The notes under the pieces: model-generated
What the model was told of the DNA's origin: nothing
Database searches by the model: none
Seen by the model: only the letters and a program-made list of their open reading frames with translations
Assembly (NCBI GenBank): GCA_035556195.1
Contig: DATMFK010000028.1
Location: 56,823 to 120,822, forward strand
Origin: G016756615 sp035556195
GTDB taxonomy: Bacteria > Pseudomonadota > Alphaproteobacteria > Rhizobiales > Rhizobiaceae
Reading direction: 5' to 3'
Length of the DNA stretch: 64,000 bases
Translations under genes and position numbers: made by a program
Shown: positions 42,305 to 51,410 of the stretch, piece by piece
Position numbering within the stretch: position 1 is the stretch's first letter
How the letters are laid out: each line of letters begins with the position of its first letter

Positions 42305-43108
42305 TCAAGCAGCAATGTTTCCGGATACGAACTGGCGGCAACGGGCGCTGACTGGGGCGCCGAACACCTGCTTCGGCGGGCCTTCTTCCTCTATGCGCCC
42401 CTCATGCAGGTAGACAACGTGGCTGGATACATCGCGGGCGAACTTCATCTCATGCGTGACGAGCAGCATGGTGCGCCCTTCCTCCGCCAAAGTTCGGATG
42501 ACACGAAGAACTTCGCCGACCAGTTCCGGGTCGAGGGCGGAGGTGGGCTCATCGAAAAGGATTACCTTCGGCTTCATTGCAAGCGCGCGAGCGATTGCCG
42601 CGCGTTGCTGCTGCCCTCCTGACAGATAGGAAGGATATTGGTGCCTCTTTTCATAAAGGCCTACTTTCTGAAGCTGGATCTCGGCGTAGGCCATGGCCTC
42701 CTTCTTAGGCATTTTGAGCACATGCACCGGCCCCTCGATCGTATTTTGCAACACGGTTAGGTGTCCCCAGAGATTGAAACTCTGGAACACCATGCCGAGC
42801 CGAGCCCGTATCTGCTCCACCTGCCGGGGTGAGGCGGGAACGAGACCGCCTTTGCCCTTTTTGAGGCGGACCTCCTCTCCAGATATCCAAAGTCGTCCTT
42901 GAGACGGCACCTCGAGCAGGTTTATACAACGCAGAAAGGTGCTCTTGCCGGAGCCGGAGGCGCCAATCAAGGAGACGACATCGCCTTCCCGGGCGGTCAG
43001 CGAAATCCCCTTCAGCACCTCGAGGGCGCCAAAACTTTTGTGCAGCTCGCGCACCGCAACGGCAGCGGTGATTTCAGGCCCGGAGGTCTCGATACCGGAA
43101 TTGAGCAT
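42305..43108 (-). CDS. Polar amino-acid ABC transporter ATPase
   Basis: The 267-residue ATPase is of the HisP/GlnQ type: Walker A GASGSGKSTFLRCINLLEVP, Q-loop MVFQSFNLWGHLTVLQN, signature LSGGQQQRAAIARALAMKP, Walker B VILFDEPTSALDPELVGEVL and H-loop LVTHEM. The C-terminus LHEGRIEEEGPPKQVF is typical. It pairs with the permeases at 44676 and 45422 and the binding protein at 46355; an aldehyde dehydrogenase gene is inserted between ATPase and permeases. Confidence 0.93.
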   Translation of the reverse strand: MLNSGIETSGPEITAAVAVRELHKSFGALEVLKGISLTAREGDVVSLIGASGSGKSTFLRCINLLEVPSQGRLWISGEEVRLKKGKGGLVPASPRQVEQIRARLGMVFQSFNLWGHLTVLQNTIEGPVHVLKMPKKEAMAYAEIQLQKVGLYEKRHQYPSYLSGGQQQRAAIARALAMKPKVILFDEPTSALDPELVGEVLRVIRTLAEEGRTMLLVTHEMKFARDVSSHVVYLHEGRIEEEGPPKQVFGAPVSARCRQFVSGNIAA

Positions 43109-43179
43109 GGTTGTCCTTTCAATCCGTTCCTTAATCGGTGTGCGGCTCGGATCCCGGCCATTCCAATTGCCTGTCCTGG

Positions 43180-44640
43180 CTAGTGGAAAACTTCCGATAT
43201 GAATTTCGTCCTGAGATAGGCTTCCAGACCTTCGCTCCCGCCCTCGGAGCCGTAACCGGAATGATTGATCCCGCCGAAGGGTGTTTCGGGAGCCGAGATC
43301 GCCGTGTTGTTGACGCCGACGAGACCGGCTTCCAGTGCGAGTTCAGTCCGCTGGGCCAGCGCGGCATCGCGGGTGAACACGAAAGAGGCCAATCCGTAGG
43401 GCGTCGCGTTGGCGCGCTCGATCACGTCGTCGAACTTTGAAAACGCCATGAACGATGCGATCGGACCGAATGGCTCTTCCCGCAGAATGCGCGCGTCTGG
43501 CGGCACGTCGGCAAGCACGGTGGGCGCAAAGAAATTGCCCTCCCGCTCCAATCGTTTCCCGCCCGTAACCAGCCGCGCACCCACGCTTTTCGCCTGCTCG
43601 ACCAGCGATTCGACGGCGGCCAGCCGCCGCTGTGAAATGATCGGACCGACCTGGGTTCCCGGTTGAAGCCCATTGTCGACCTTCAGGCGGGAAGCGCCTT
43701 CGGCGAAGCGCACGACGAACCGTTCGTAAATGCTGTCATGCACGTAGAAGCGGGTGGGTGAGGTACAAACCTGACCGGCATTGCGAAACTTCGCGGCCAA
43801 CAGAACCGGGACCGCTTTGTCGACGTCGGCATCGTGGTGGACAATGACCGGCGCATGGCCGCCCAGTTCCATGGTGCAACGTTTCAGGGTCTCGGCGGCC
43901 CGTCTCTGCAGCAGTTTGCCAACAGAAGTCGAACCGGTGAGGGACACCTTGCGGATGCCCGGAGACGCGAGAAGGTAGGCGGAAATCTCATCAGGCACGC
44001 CGAAGACCAGTTGCAGGACGCCGTCGGGAAGGCCGGCCTTCTCAAGACATCTGGCAATCGCAACGGCTGTGCCGGGCGTTTCTTCCGATGCCTTGAGGAT
44101 CAGCGAACACCCGGCGCCAAGTGCGCCGCCAATCTTCCTGATCACGTTCGAGGCGGGGAAGTTCCAGGCCGCGAAGGCGGCCACCGGTCCGACCGGTTCC
44201 TTCAGGACGATCTGGCGCTGGTTTTCGATCCGGCCGGGAATGATGCGGCCGTAGGCACGCTTTCCTTCTTCTGCATACCATTGGAGAGCCTCGACCGAGA
44301 AACCGATCTCGGCCCTCGCCTCGGCCAGCGGTTTTCCGTTCTCCATCGTCAGGATCGTCGCAATGTGCTCCTTGTCCTGCTCCATCAGCTCAGCGGCGCG
44401 GCGCAGAATTTCACAGCGCGTTGCGGCTGACGTTGCCTTCCACACGGCGAAGCCTTTGACGCACGCGTCATGTGCCCTGCGCAGGTCGGCCAGGCTCGCG
44501 ATCGCAATGCCGGTAAGGACTTGGCCGGTGGCGGGGTTGAGGAGCTCGCAGCTTTTGCCTTCGCTTCCCTGCCGCCAATGGCCATCGATCAATAGTTCGA
44601 TCTTTTCAGGGAACACGGTGGTGTCTTTGCTTGAACTCAT
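43180..44640 (-). CDS. NAD(P)-dependent aldehyde dehydrogenase, succinate-semialdehyde type
   Basis: The 486-residue enzyme has the coenzyme loop FAAWNFPASNVIRKIGGALG, SLTGSTSVGKLLQR, the general base in CTMELGGHAPVIV (Glu about 255) and the nucleophile in NAGQVCTSPTRFY (Cys about 289). The pattern is closest to GabD-type succinate or glutarate semialdehyde dehydrogenases. In this operon it could oxidise an aldehyde made from the amino compound released by agmatinase and the transaminase. Confidence 0.9.
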   Translation of the reverse strand: MSSSKDTTVFPEKIELLIDGHWRQGSEGKSCELLNPATGQVLTGIAIASLADLRRAHDACVKGFAVWKATSAATRCEILRRAAELMEQDKEHIATILTMENGKPLAEARAEIGFSVEALQWYAEEGKRAYGRIIPGRIENQRQIVLKEPVGPVAAFAAWNFPASNVIRKIGGALGAGCSLILKASEETPGTAVAIARCLEKAGLPDGVLQLVFGVPDEISAYLLASPGIRKVSLTGSTSVGKLLQRRAAETLKRCTMELGGHAPVIVHHDADVDKAVPVLLAAKFRNAGQVCTSPTRFYVHDSIYERFVVRFAEGASRLKVDNGLQPGTQVGPIISQRRLAAVESLVEQAKSVGARLVTGGKRLEREGNFFAPTVLADVPPDARILREEPFGPIASFMAFSKFDDVIERANATPYGLASFVFTRDAALAQRTELALEAGLVGVNNTAISAPETPFGGINHSGYGSEGGSEGLEAYLRTKFISEVFH

Positions 44641-44675
44641 TGGTTTCCATCCGGTCTGGGTAGCAGGGCCGCATT

Positions 44676-45422
44676 TCATGCGACTCGACTGTCAATGAAA
44701 TTCTGTGGTCCCTCGGGTTTCGCCGCGTGGCCCGGGCCACCTCGCAGATGAGGCGACAGCCACCATTCGAGCGCTTGCACCAGTCGCGTGGTGACGAAGG
44801 CGAGGACCAGGTAGAGGGCGGCGGCACAGACGAAGACCTCCACCGCGCGAAATGTCTCGGAAATCAGCTTGTAGGCTATGCCGGTGATTTCCATCATCGT
44901 CACGATCGATGTCAGCGAGGTCGCCTTGGTCATCAGGATGATCTCGTTCGCATAGGCGGGAAGCGCCTGTCGAATGGCGATCGGGAACACGATGCGTCGA
45001 AAAAGCACGAAGCGGGACATTCCGCAGGCGCGCCCGGCCTCGATCATCGGGAGCGGCACCGATTGCAGACCGCCCCGGAAGATCTCGCTCGTATAGGCGG
45101 TCGTGTTGAGCGTGAGCGCCAGGATGGCGCACCAGTAAGGCTCCCGAAAGAACCACCACAGGCCAATCTCTTTCAACGTGGCGTGGAACTGACCAAGCCC
45201 GTAATAGATCAGGAAGATCTGCACCAGGAGTGGCGTGCCGCGGAATATGAAGACATAGCCCCGGGCCATCGCTTGGATCGCGACGTGGCGGGACATGCAC
45301 ATGAACGCCACGAGCAGGCCAAACATCACACCCGCACTCGTTGCGATAGAGACCAGTTCTATCGTTAACGGCAAGCCGGCCAGGAGATCCAGAAAGGCGT
45401 CGGCCATGAAGGAGATGTCCAT
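44676..45422 (-). CDS. Polar amino-acid ABC transporter permease, HisM type
   Basis: The 248-residue membrane protein has five helices and the PAAT permease features YVFIFRGTPLLVQIFLIYYG, NTTAYTSEIFRGGLQSVP and the EAA loop EAGRACGMSRFVLFRRIVFP. It is followed by the aldehyde dehydrogenase gene and begins inside the stop region of the other permease (45422). Confidence 0.92.
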   Translation of the reverse strand: MDISFMADAFLDLLAGLPLTIELVSIATSAGVMFGLLVAFMCMSRHVAIQAMARGYVFIFRGTPLLVQIFLIYYGLGQFHATLKEIGLWWFFREPYWCAILALTLNTTAYTSEIFRGGLQSVPLPMIEAGRACGMSRFVLFRRIVFPIAIRQALPAYANEIILMTKATSLTSIVTMMEITGIAYKLISETFRAVEVFVCAAALYLVLAFVTTRLVQALEWWLSPHLRGGPGHAAKPEGPQNFIDSRVA

Positions 45423-46201
45423 CAGGCCCTCCGCAATCCACGTAGGGAATGCTGCTCGGCACGCCGGAAGCTGCAGCCGGAAACCGCCGTGATCGCGAGA
45501 TAGAGACAGCCGGCTACGACGTAGAAGAAGAAGGGCTTGAAGGTGGAGTTGGCCGCCATCTGCGATTGGCGCAGAATTTCCACAAGGCCTATGACCGATA
45601 CCAACGCCGATTCCTTCAGGGTCAGTTGCCAGATATTGGCCAGGCCGGGCACCGCATAGCCCAGAACCTGTGGCGCTATGATGCGGCGGAACATGAGAAA
45701 AGGGCTCATCCCGATGGCTCTGGCAGCCTCTATCTGGCCGCGATCAAGAACGCTGTAGGCGCCACGGAAGATTTCCGCCTGGTACGCGCCGGAAATGACG
45801 CCAAGAGCCAGAATGCCGATGAGGAAGCGCGGCAATTCGATAAAGCCGCGTGTGCCGCACAATCCCGGCGTCACCGCCGAAGGCTGCAGGAGCCCGAGAA
45901 GAAGGCCCCCATCGCTGCACCAGAAAGATACGGCGCCGCCGAGTAGCTGGCTTAGGCCGAAATAGAAAAGATAGATGACCAGCAGGTCCGGCACGCCACG
46001 CAATACGGTCGTGTACAGATCGGCCGCCACAAGGACAATTCGGCTTTTCGACAGCTTCGCCCGTGCCACGGCGACGCCGATGACGGTTCCGATCAGAAAG
46101 CCGCAGACGGCGAGGGCAATCGTCATAGCGGTGGCCAGCAGCATCGCCTTGCCCCAGCCATTAGGCCCGAAACCGATGATTTCGAAGGCGGACGGGGTCA
46201 T
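45422..46201 (-). CDS. Polar amino-acid ABC transporter permease, HisQ type
   Basis: The 259-residue membrane protein has AVCGFLIGTVIGVAVARAKL, VLRGVPDLLVIYLFYFGLSQ, GAYQAEIFRGAYSVLDRGQI and the EAA loop EAARAIGMSPFLMFRRIIAP. The segment between residues about 94 and 125 (SFWCSDGGLLLGLLQPSAVT, PGLCGTRGF) differs from the usual short loop and could reflect a pair of local shifts or true divergence. It is the first permease after the binding protein. Confidence 0.88.
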   Translation of the reverse strand: MTPSAFEIIGFGPNGWGKAMLLATAMTIALAVCGFLIGTVIGVAVARAKLSKSRIVLVAADLYTTVLRGVPDLLVIYLFYFGLSQLLGGAVSFWCSDGGLLLGLLQPSAVTPGLCGTRGFIELPRFLIGILALGVISGAYQAEIFRGAYSVLDRGQIEAARAIGMSPFLMFRRIIAPQVLGYAVPGLANIWQLTLKESALVSVIGLVEILRQSQMAANSTFKPFFFYVVAGCLYLAITAVSGCSFRRAEQHSLRGLRRA

Positions 46202-46354
46202 CTATCACGTTCTCCGAACAGGCTGGGCCATGTCATCGCCGGGCGCTCCCTCACGTCCGGCGACGTGGGGACAAACGCGGCGACCTGCCCGCCCTCGCAC
46301 CAAGCCCACAGGACGAGCAGCGAGCGCCGCACGCCGCTTGTCGAACAAGCCGCT

Positions 46355-47206
46355 CTACTGCTTTGGCGTCAGGCTAAAACCGAACCACTTCTGCGACAGT
46401 TCCTCGATCGTTCCGTCCGCAACGGCCGCCGTGATGGCGGCGTCGAACTTCTCCTTGAGATCCGGGTCGGTCTTGCGCAACCCGACCGCGATTCCCCGCC
46501 CCATCAGGTCCCCGTAAATCCCTGCCCCAGCGACAACGAAATTGTTGAACTCAGGCCGCTTGAAAGTGGAGACTAAGGCTGCCTGAGCGGCAAAGATAGC
46601 ATCTATCCGGCCCGCCGACAGATCGAGGTCATGCTGCTCGGTGGTCTTGTATCCGCGCAGGACGAAGACACCCTTGAGGTACTTTTCGAAGAAGTCGTCA
46701 ATGATCGTGCCGCCCTGGAAACCGATCGTCTTGTCCTTGAGGAGCGGCTTCCATTGTTCGATGGTGGCCTTCACCGCTTCGGCGTCGTCTTTCAGGTTGA
46801 GGATTTCGCCTGTCCCGGCGAGGCCGGCAAGTGGACTGTCCTTCGGTACACCGAAACTCGCCGCCGAAATTGCATATGGACGCGAGAAGTCAATCGCCTT
46901 CAGTCGGTTGTCGGTGATATTCATGCCGGCCATGATGGCATCGTACTTGCCGCCGTTCAGGGCGGGGATAATTCCATCCCAGTCCTGCGAGACGATCTCG
47001 CATTTCGCGTTCATACGCTCGCATAGCTTGTAGGCCAGGTCGATCTCGAAACCGATGACCTTGCCGTTGGCGTCCATGAAATTCCAAGGCTTGTAAGCGC
47101 CTTCGGTTCCGATCCGGATCGTGTCCCATTTGTCCTCGGCTTGGGCCGCGCTTGCACCAATCGCCGCGCCGAGGATTGCAACTTTCAACAGGTTCGAGAA
47201 CTTCAT
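46355..47206 (-). CDS. Polar amino-acid ABC transporter binding protein
   Basis: The 283-residue precursor has a signal peptide (VAILGAAIGASAAQA) and the class 3 binding fold: IRIGTEGAYKPWNFMDANGK, VIGFEIDLAYKLCERMNAKC, DWDGIIPALNGGKYDAIMAG and MNITDNRLKAIDFSRPY. GGGGAGGG lies just before the ATG at 47206. The repeated element copy B lies about 115-160 bases upstream, in the promoter region shared with the divergent PrpD gene. Confidence 0.93.
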   Translation of the reverse strand: MKFSNLLKVAILGAAIGASAAQAEDKWDTIRIGTEGAYKPWNFMDANGKVIGFEIDLAYKLCERMNAKCEIVSQDWDGIIPALNGGKYDAIMAGMNITDNRLKAIDFSRPYAISAASFGVPKDSPLAGLAGTGEILNLKDDAEAVKATIEQWKPLLKDKTIGFQGGTIIDDFFEKYLKGVFVLRGYKTTEQHDLDLSAGRIDAIFAAQAALVSTFKRPEFNNFVVAGAGIYGDLMGRGIAVGLRKTDPDLKEKFDAAITAAVADGTIEELSQKWFGFSLTPKQ

Positions 47207-47563
47207 TACCCTCCCCTTCCCTTGCGGGTTCCTTTTGTTGAAGCGTGCCTGCGCCGGATTTGCCAATCGACGTTGCGGCCGCTCACTGTGTCGCTACGTT
47301 ACGCGACCTAGAGGGTAGGAGTAATGATGAACCAGCGGGTGATTGTTCTGATCTCCGACATAATCGGCCTTCACCGGACTGGTCTCGCGGAGATTACATA
47401 GTGGGCTTGGGCAAGAATGTACGAAAATGGAAATAATCAACCCAAGATCGATAATAGACTTTCCCGCTTCGGCCGGCCCATGGTGAAGGCCTTCGAAGCC
47501 GCGTGAAGCAAGCGCAGAGCGCTCCGGTTCCATGCGAACTCGTGGAGCCGGAAGGAGCGGGAA
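47207..47563. promoter_or_regulatory. Divergent promoter region of the amino-acid ABC and PrpD operons
   Basis: This gap of 357 bases holds the start signals of two divergent operons and the 44-base repeated element. A purine-rich GGAGCGGGAA stands before the GTG start at 47564. No gene is seen. Confidence 0.5.
47322..47365 (-). repeat. Repeated 44-base upstream element, copy B
   Basis: Partner of the element at 40985, 37 of 44 bases identical, same orientation, also upstream of an ABC binding-protein gene. Confidence 0.6.
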
Positions 47564-48937
47564 GTGCCACATTCTGAAACTAGACTGCTCGCGGAGTGGA
47601 TCGCGACGATGAGGCTGGACGATGTCCCGTCCGAGGTCGTCCAGCACGCCAAGACATGCATTCTCGACAGCATCGGCTGCATGATCGCGGGAAGCGCGAC
47701 CCCCGCCTGCGTTACAATCCTCAACGTGCTCGGCAGACATGGCGCCGGCGACACGATCGTGCCGGGATCCGGCAAGACGTTGGCTCTGCCCAGTGCCGCC
47801 TATCTCAACGCTCAGGCAGCGAATGCGCTGGATTTCGACGATTCCTTCCGCTCGGGCGCGCCGTCTCATCCGGGCGCCACGGTGGTGCCGCCAGCCTTGG
47901 CGATCGGCCAGGATCGTTCGGCTGCAGGCGATGATTTCATTCGAGCCGTCATAGCCGGATACGAAGTCTCCTTACGCATCGGGCGTGCGGTGCAACCAAG
48001 CCCTGAACGCAAGCAGGCAGTTTACGGGTTCTCCACCTGGCAGATTTTCGGCGCTGTCTCAGCGGCTTGCTCTTTGCTCGGCCTGTCGGCCGACCAGGTC
48101 GTAAATGCCCTCGGCCTTGCCGCCGTGCACGCTCCCGTCCCCAGCCTCCGCAAACTCGGCACGGGCGAGCCCCCGCCCTACCCCTGGATCAAGAACACCT
48201 ACGGCGCCGCCAGCGAAATGGGTCTGCTTGCGGCGCTTCTTGCCGCTGAAGGATATGTCGGCAGCCGTAGCATCTTCGAGGGAGATCAGGGCTTCTGGAT
48301 CATGAGCGGGTCCGACCGCTACCGCCCGGAGTTGATGACCGAAGGTCTCGGGCGTGACTGGCTGCTTCGCGACGTCGGCTTCAAGCATTACGGGTGCTGC
48401 CGCTGGACCCACACGATGCTCGACGCGCTTCACGACTGCGCTGGCAATGCGAAACCCGCCGACATCCAGTCCGTGGACGTTTACGGTTTCAAGGAACTGT
48501 ATCAACTACAGGGCAATCCGCCTGGCTCCGTCATCGACGCGCAGTTTCATGCCCCGCATGTCGCCGCGCTCGAATTGCTGGGCCGATCGCCGGCGCAAGG
48601 CCTGTTCGAATCGGATCTGTCCGATCCACAGGTCGCGACTCTCAGGGACAAGGTGGGTCTGCATCACGAGCCGGCAGCGGACGAACCTTATTATCAGCGG
48701 GGTGTCCTGCCCGTGCGCGTCGTGGTCCGCTTGCGGAATGGCAGCGAACGTTCGGTTTTCCGCGAGAACCCTACAGGCAGCGCAGCCGCGGGCGGTTACC
48801 CCCGCGAGGCGATCGAGGCCAAGTATCTTCGGCTTTCCTCGAGCGCTTTGGGCCAGCAGCGTGCGGCATCGAGCATGGCGGCTCTCAGTGACATCGAGAA
48901 CCGTCCGCTATCGGCCGTCCTGCCCCTCATTGCCTGA
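47564..48937 (+). CDS. MmgE/PrpD-family protein
   Basis: The 457-residue protein has family features CILDSIGCMIAGSATPACVT, YLNAQAANALDFDDSFRSGA PSHPGATVVPPALA, VIAGYEVSLRIGRAVQPSPE and YGCCRWTHTMLDALHDC. Known members are 2-methylcitrate dehydratase and related lyases or decarboxylases without metal. The start is GTG at 47564 with GGAGCGGGAA upstream. It leads a three-gene operon with an M19 dipeptidase homologue and an aminotransferase, so a role as a lyase on an amino-dicarboxylate or opine-like compound is possible; the true substrate is unknown. Confidence 0.87.
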   Translation: MPHSETRLLAEWIATMRLDDVPSEVVQHAKTCILDSIGCMIAGSATPACVTILNVLGRHGAGDTIVPGSGKTLALPSAAYLNAQAANALDFDDSFRSGAPSHPGATVVPPALAIGQDRSAAGDDFIRAVIAGYEVSLRIGRAVQPSPERKQAVYGFSTWQIFGAVSAACSLLGLSADQVVNALGLAAVHAPVPSLRKLGTGEPPPYPWIKNTYGAASEMGLLAALLAAEGYVGSRSIFEGDQGFWIMSGSDRYRPELMTEGLGRDWLLRDVGFKHYGCCRWTHTMLDALHDCAGNAKPADIQSVDVYGFKELYQLQGNPPGSVIDAQFHAPHVAALELLGRSPAQGLFESDLSDPQVATLRDKVGLHHEPAADEPYYQRGVLPVRVVVRLRNGSERSVFRENPTGSAAAGGYPREAIEAKYLRLSSSALGQQRAASSMAALSDIENRPLSAVLPLIA

Positions 48938-48963
48938 TCCCATTTTAGTCGCACGGAGCTTTC

Positions 48964-50004
48964 ATGTCTGAAATGAACCTACACGAGTCCGCAATCGTCT
49001 TTGACGGGCTCGTCGTTGCTCAATGGAGCAGGCAAACCTTCGAACATATGAGGAAAGGCGGCCTGACGGCTGCAAATTGTACCATCTGCATATGGGAAGG
49101 CTTTCGTGACACCATGACCAACATCGCCCTATGGCGAAAGTGGTTTGAGGAGCACAGCGACATCATCATGCCGGCACGGACGGTCGCCGACATTCGCGGG
49201 GCAAAGGCGCTGGGCAAGGTGGGCATCGTCCTGGGCTGGCAGAATTCCTGTGGCATCGAGGACGACATCCGCCTTCTGCCGCTTTTCAAGGACCTTGGCG
49301 TCGGCTTCATCCAATTGACCTACAACACACAGAACTATGTGGGTGCGGGTTGCTGGGAAAAGCAGGATTCGGGCCTGTCGAGTTTCGGGCGGCATTTCAT
49401 TGCCGAGGCGAACCGGCTCGGGATCGCGATCGATCTTTCCCACGTCGCGAGCCGGACGGCGAGCGAAGCGATCGCCGCCTCCACGAAGCCGTGCACCTAT
49501 ACGCATGTTTGCCCGGCCGGACTCTACGCGCATCCACGCAACAAGACCGACGAGCAGCTGCGCGAGATCGTGGACCGCGGCGGCTTTGTCGGCATGGCCA
49601 CCTATGCGCCTTTCATGCGCAGCGGCGCAGACTCCACAGTCGAGGATTGCATCGACACGTTCGAATACGTCCTGAATGTCTGTGGCGAAGAGAATGTCGG
49701 CATCGGTACCGACTCGACCGAAGGTCAGGACGAAGCCTTTTTCGAATGGATACGCAAGGACAAGGGAACCGGCCGCCAGATGGTTCCAGCCAAGGGAACC
49801 GCGGCGTTCGTCAAGGGACTGGAGACGCTGGCCGACTATCCCTCGCTGACGATGGCGATGGAGCGGCGCGGCTGGTCCGAGAGCAGGATAAGGGCGGTTC
49901 TGGGAGAGAACTGGCTGCGCTTTCTCGATGAGGTATGGCAACCGGCCTCGCCCAGCGATCATGGCAGCCGCCAGAACGATCAGATGCTCGCGAGCCAGCT
50001 ATGA
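48964..50004 (+). CDS. M19 membrane-dipeptidase-family protein with altered metal site
   Basis: The 346-residue protein matches the family along LGVGFIQLTYNTQNYVGAGC, GRHFIAEANRLGIAIDLSHV, CTYTHVCPAGLYAHPRNKTD and IGTDSTEGQDEAFFEW. The first metal motif HxD of renal dipeptidase is not visible (the region reads IVFDGLVVAQW), and the bridging Glu position reads GWQNS rather than the usual GxEGG. It may use one metal or act on a non-peptide amide. Homologues occur in glycine-betaine and sarcosine loci of other bacteria. GGAG lies six bases before the ATG. Confidence 0.85.
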   Translation: MSEMNLHESAIVFDGLVVAQWSRQTFEHMRKGGLTAANCTICIWEGFRDTMTNIALWRKWFEEHSDIIMPARTVADIRGAKALGKVGIVLGWQNSCGIEDDIRLLPLFKDLGVGFIQLTYNTQNYVGAGCWEKQDSGLSSFGRHFIAEANRLGIAIDLSHVASRTASEAIAASTKPCTYTHVCPAGLYAHPRNKTDEQLREIVDRGGFVGMATYAPFMRSGADSTVEDCIDTFEYVLNVCGEENVGIGTDSTEGQDEAFFEWIRKDKGTGRQMVPAKGTAAFVKGLETLADYPSLTMAMERRGWSESRIRAVLGENWLRFLDEVWQPASPSDHGSRQNDQMLASQL

Positions 50005-51338
50005 CAGACGGGTCACACCTACATGAAAGCCGCCCGAACGACACAGAGGCGTTCTGGATGCCGTTCACGCCCATGCGGGAGTTCCAGCGCAACCCCCTGA
50101 TCTTCACGGGGGCGGAGGGCATGTTCTATATCCGCGCGGATGGTCGCCGCGTCCTCGATGGAGCCGCCGGCCTTTGGTGCGTCAACGCCGGCCACGGCCA
50201 TCCCCGGATCGTCGAAGCCATCCGTACGGCGGCCACGCGGCTCGATTTCGTATCTTCGTTCAAGATGACGCATCCGGACGCGGTCACCTATGCGCGGCGG
50301 TTGCGGGACTTTGCCCCGGCCGGCCTCGACCATGTATTCTTCGTCAACTCGGGCTCCGAGGCGGTCGACTCGGCGCTCAAGATTGCGCGCGGCTACCATC
50401 ACGCCCGCGGCGATGCGGCTCGTACGAAACTCATCGGCAGGGCCAAAGGCTATCATGGCATGGGTTTCGGCGGGCTCTCCGTCTCTGGGATCGGTCGCTA
50501 CAAGCGGGGTTTCGGCCCTCTGCTTGCCGATACAGCTCACCTTTCCCTGCCATATGATCGTGAGGTCATGGGCTTTTCGAACGGACAGCCAGAGGAAGGC
50601 GCTCACCATGCCGATGAACTCGAGGCACTCCTTCAGGTCCAGGACCCGACCACCGTCGCGGCCGTCATCGTCGAACCGGTTATCGGGTCCGGCGGCGTCT
50701 ATCCGCCGCCGAAGGGCTACCTCGAGACGCTCCGCGCCATATGCGACCGGCATGGCATTCTCCTTGTCTTCGATGAGGTCGTAACCGGCTTCGGCCGTCT
50801 GGGAGCGCCGTTCGCGGCGCAGGCCTTCGGTGTCAAGCCAGACATCTTGACCTGCGCCAAGGGAATGACGAACGGCGCGGTGCCGATGGGCGGCGTGATC
50901 GTCGCCAATCATGTCTATGACGCGTTCATGAGCGGCCCTCCCGACCTCGTCGAACTGTTCCACGGCTACACCTATTCGGCCCACCCGCTCGCGTGTGCTG
51001 CCGGAATTGCCGTCATGGACGTGTTCGAGGAAACTGGTCTCGTTGACCAGGCAGCGGAGATATCCCCGGTCTGGCGGGCTCGAACGCTTGCCCTGAAAGG
51101 CAAGCCGTTCGTCGCGGATATCCGCACGATCGGTCTTCTCGGCCTCGTCGAAATCGAGCCACGGCCGGGCGAACCCGGAGCCCGAGGGACCGCCTGCGCA
51201 CAGTTTTGTCTGGAGCATGGTGTGCTTGTTCGCGGCTCGGGCGACATGCTTGTGCTCTCGCCGCCCCTCATCATCTCGCAGGATCAGATAGAGCTCATCA
51301 TGGCAACGATAGAAGCCGCGCTGGAGAACGTCCGCTGA
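50001..51338 (+). CDS. Class III aminotransferase (omega-amino acid:pyruvate type)
   Basis: The 445-residue PLP enzyme has LDGAAGLWCVNAGHGHPRIV, FFVNSGSEAVDSALKIARGY, the PLP-binding Asp in LLVFDEVVTGFGRLG and the Schiff-base Lys in LTCAKGMTNGAVPMGGVI. The pattern is that of beta-alanine:pyruvate or putrescine-type transaminases. It overlaps the dipeptidase gene stop (ATGA). It may transfer the amino group of the amine or omega-amino acid freed by the agmatinase, giving a semialdehyde for the aldehyde dehydrogenase at 43180. Confidence 0.9.
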   Translation: MTDGSHLHESRPNDTEAFWMPFTPMREFQRNPLIFTGAEGMFYIRADGRRVLDGAAGLWCVNAGHGHPRIVEAIRTAATRLDFVSSFKMTHPDAVTYARRLRDFAPAGLDHVFFVNSGSEAVDSALKIARGYHHARGDAARTKLIGRAKGYHGMGFGGLSVSGIGRYKRGFGPLLADTAHLSLPYDREVMGFSNGQPEEGAHHADELEALLQVQDPTTVAAVIVEPVIGSGGVYPPPKGYLETLRAICDRHGILLVFDEVVTGFGRLGAPFAAQAFGVKPDILTCAKGMTNGAVPMGGVIVANHVYDAFMSGPPDLVELFHGYTYSAHPLACAAGIAVMDVFEETGLVDQAAEISPVWRARTLALKGKPFVADIRTIGLLGLVEIEPRPGEPGARGTACAQFCLEHGVLVRGSGDMLVLSPPLIISQDQIELIMATIEAALENVR

Positions 51339-51410
51339 GCGTCCGCGGGTGCGGTCGTCGTGCCGCCCCTTACCGATACCGCCATTGTCGTTACCTTCAC
51401 GTTGGGAAGA

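Noticed and set aside
50019..51218. Minus-strand open frame of 399 codons opposite the aminotransferase
   Set aside because: The plus strand has all PLP-enzyme motifs; the opposite frame has none.
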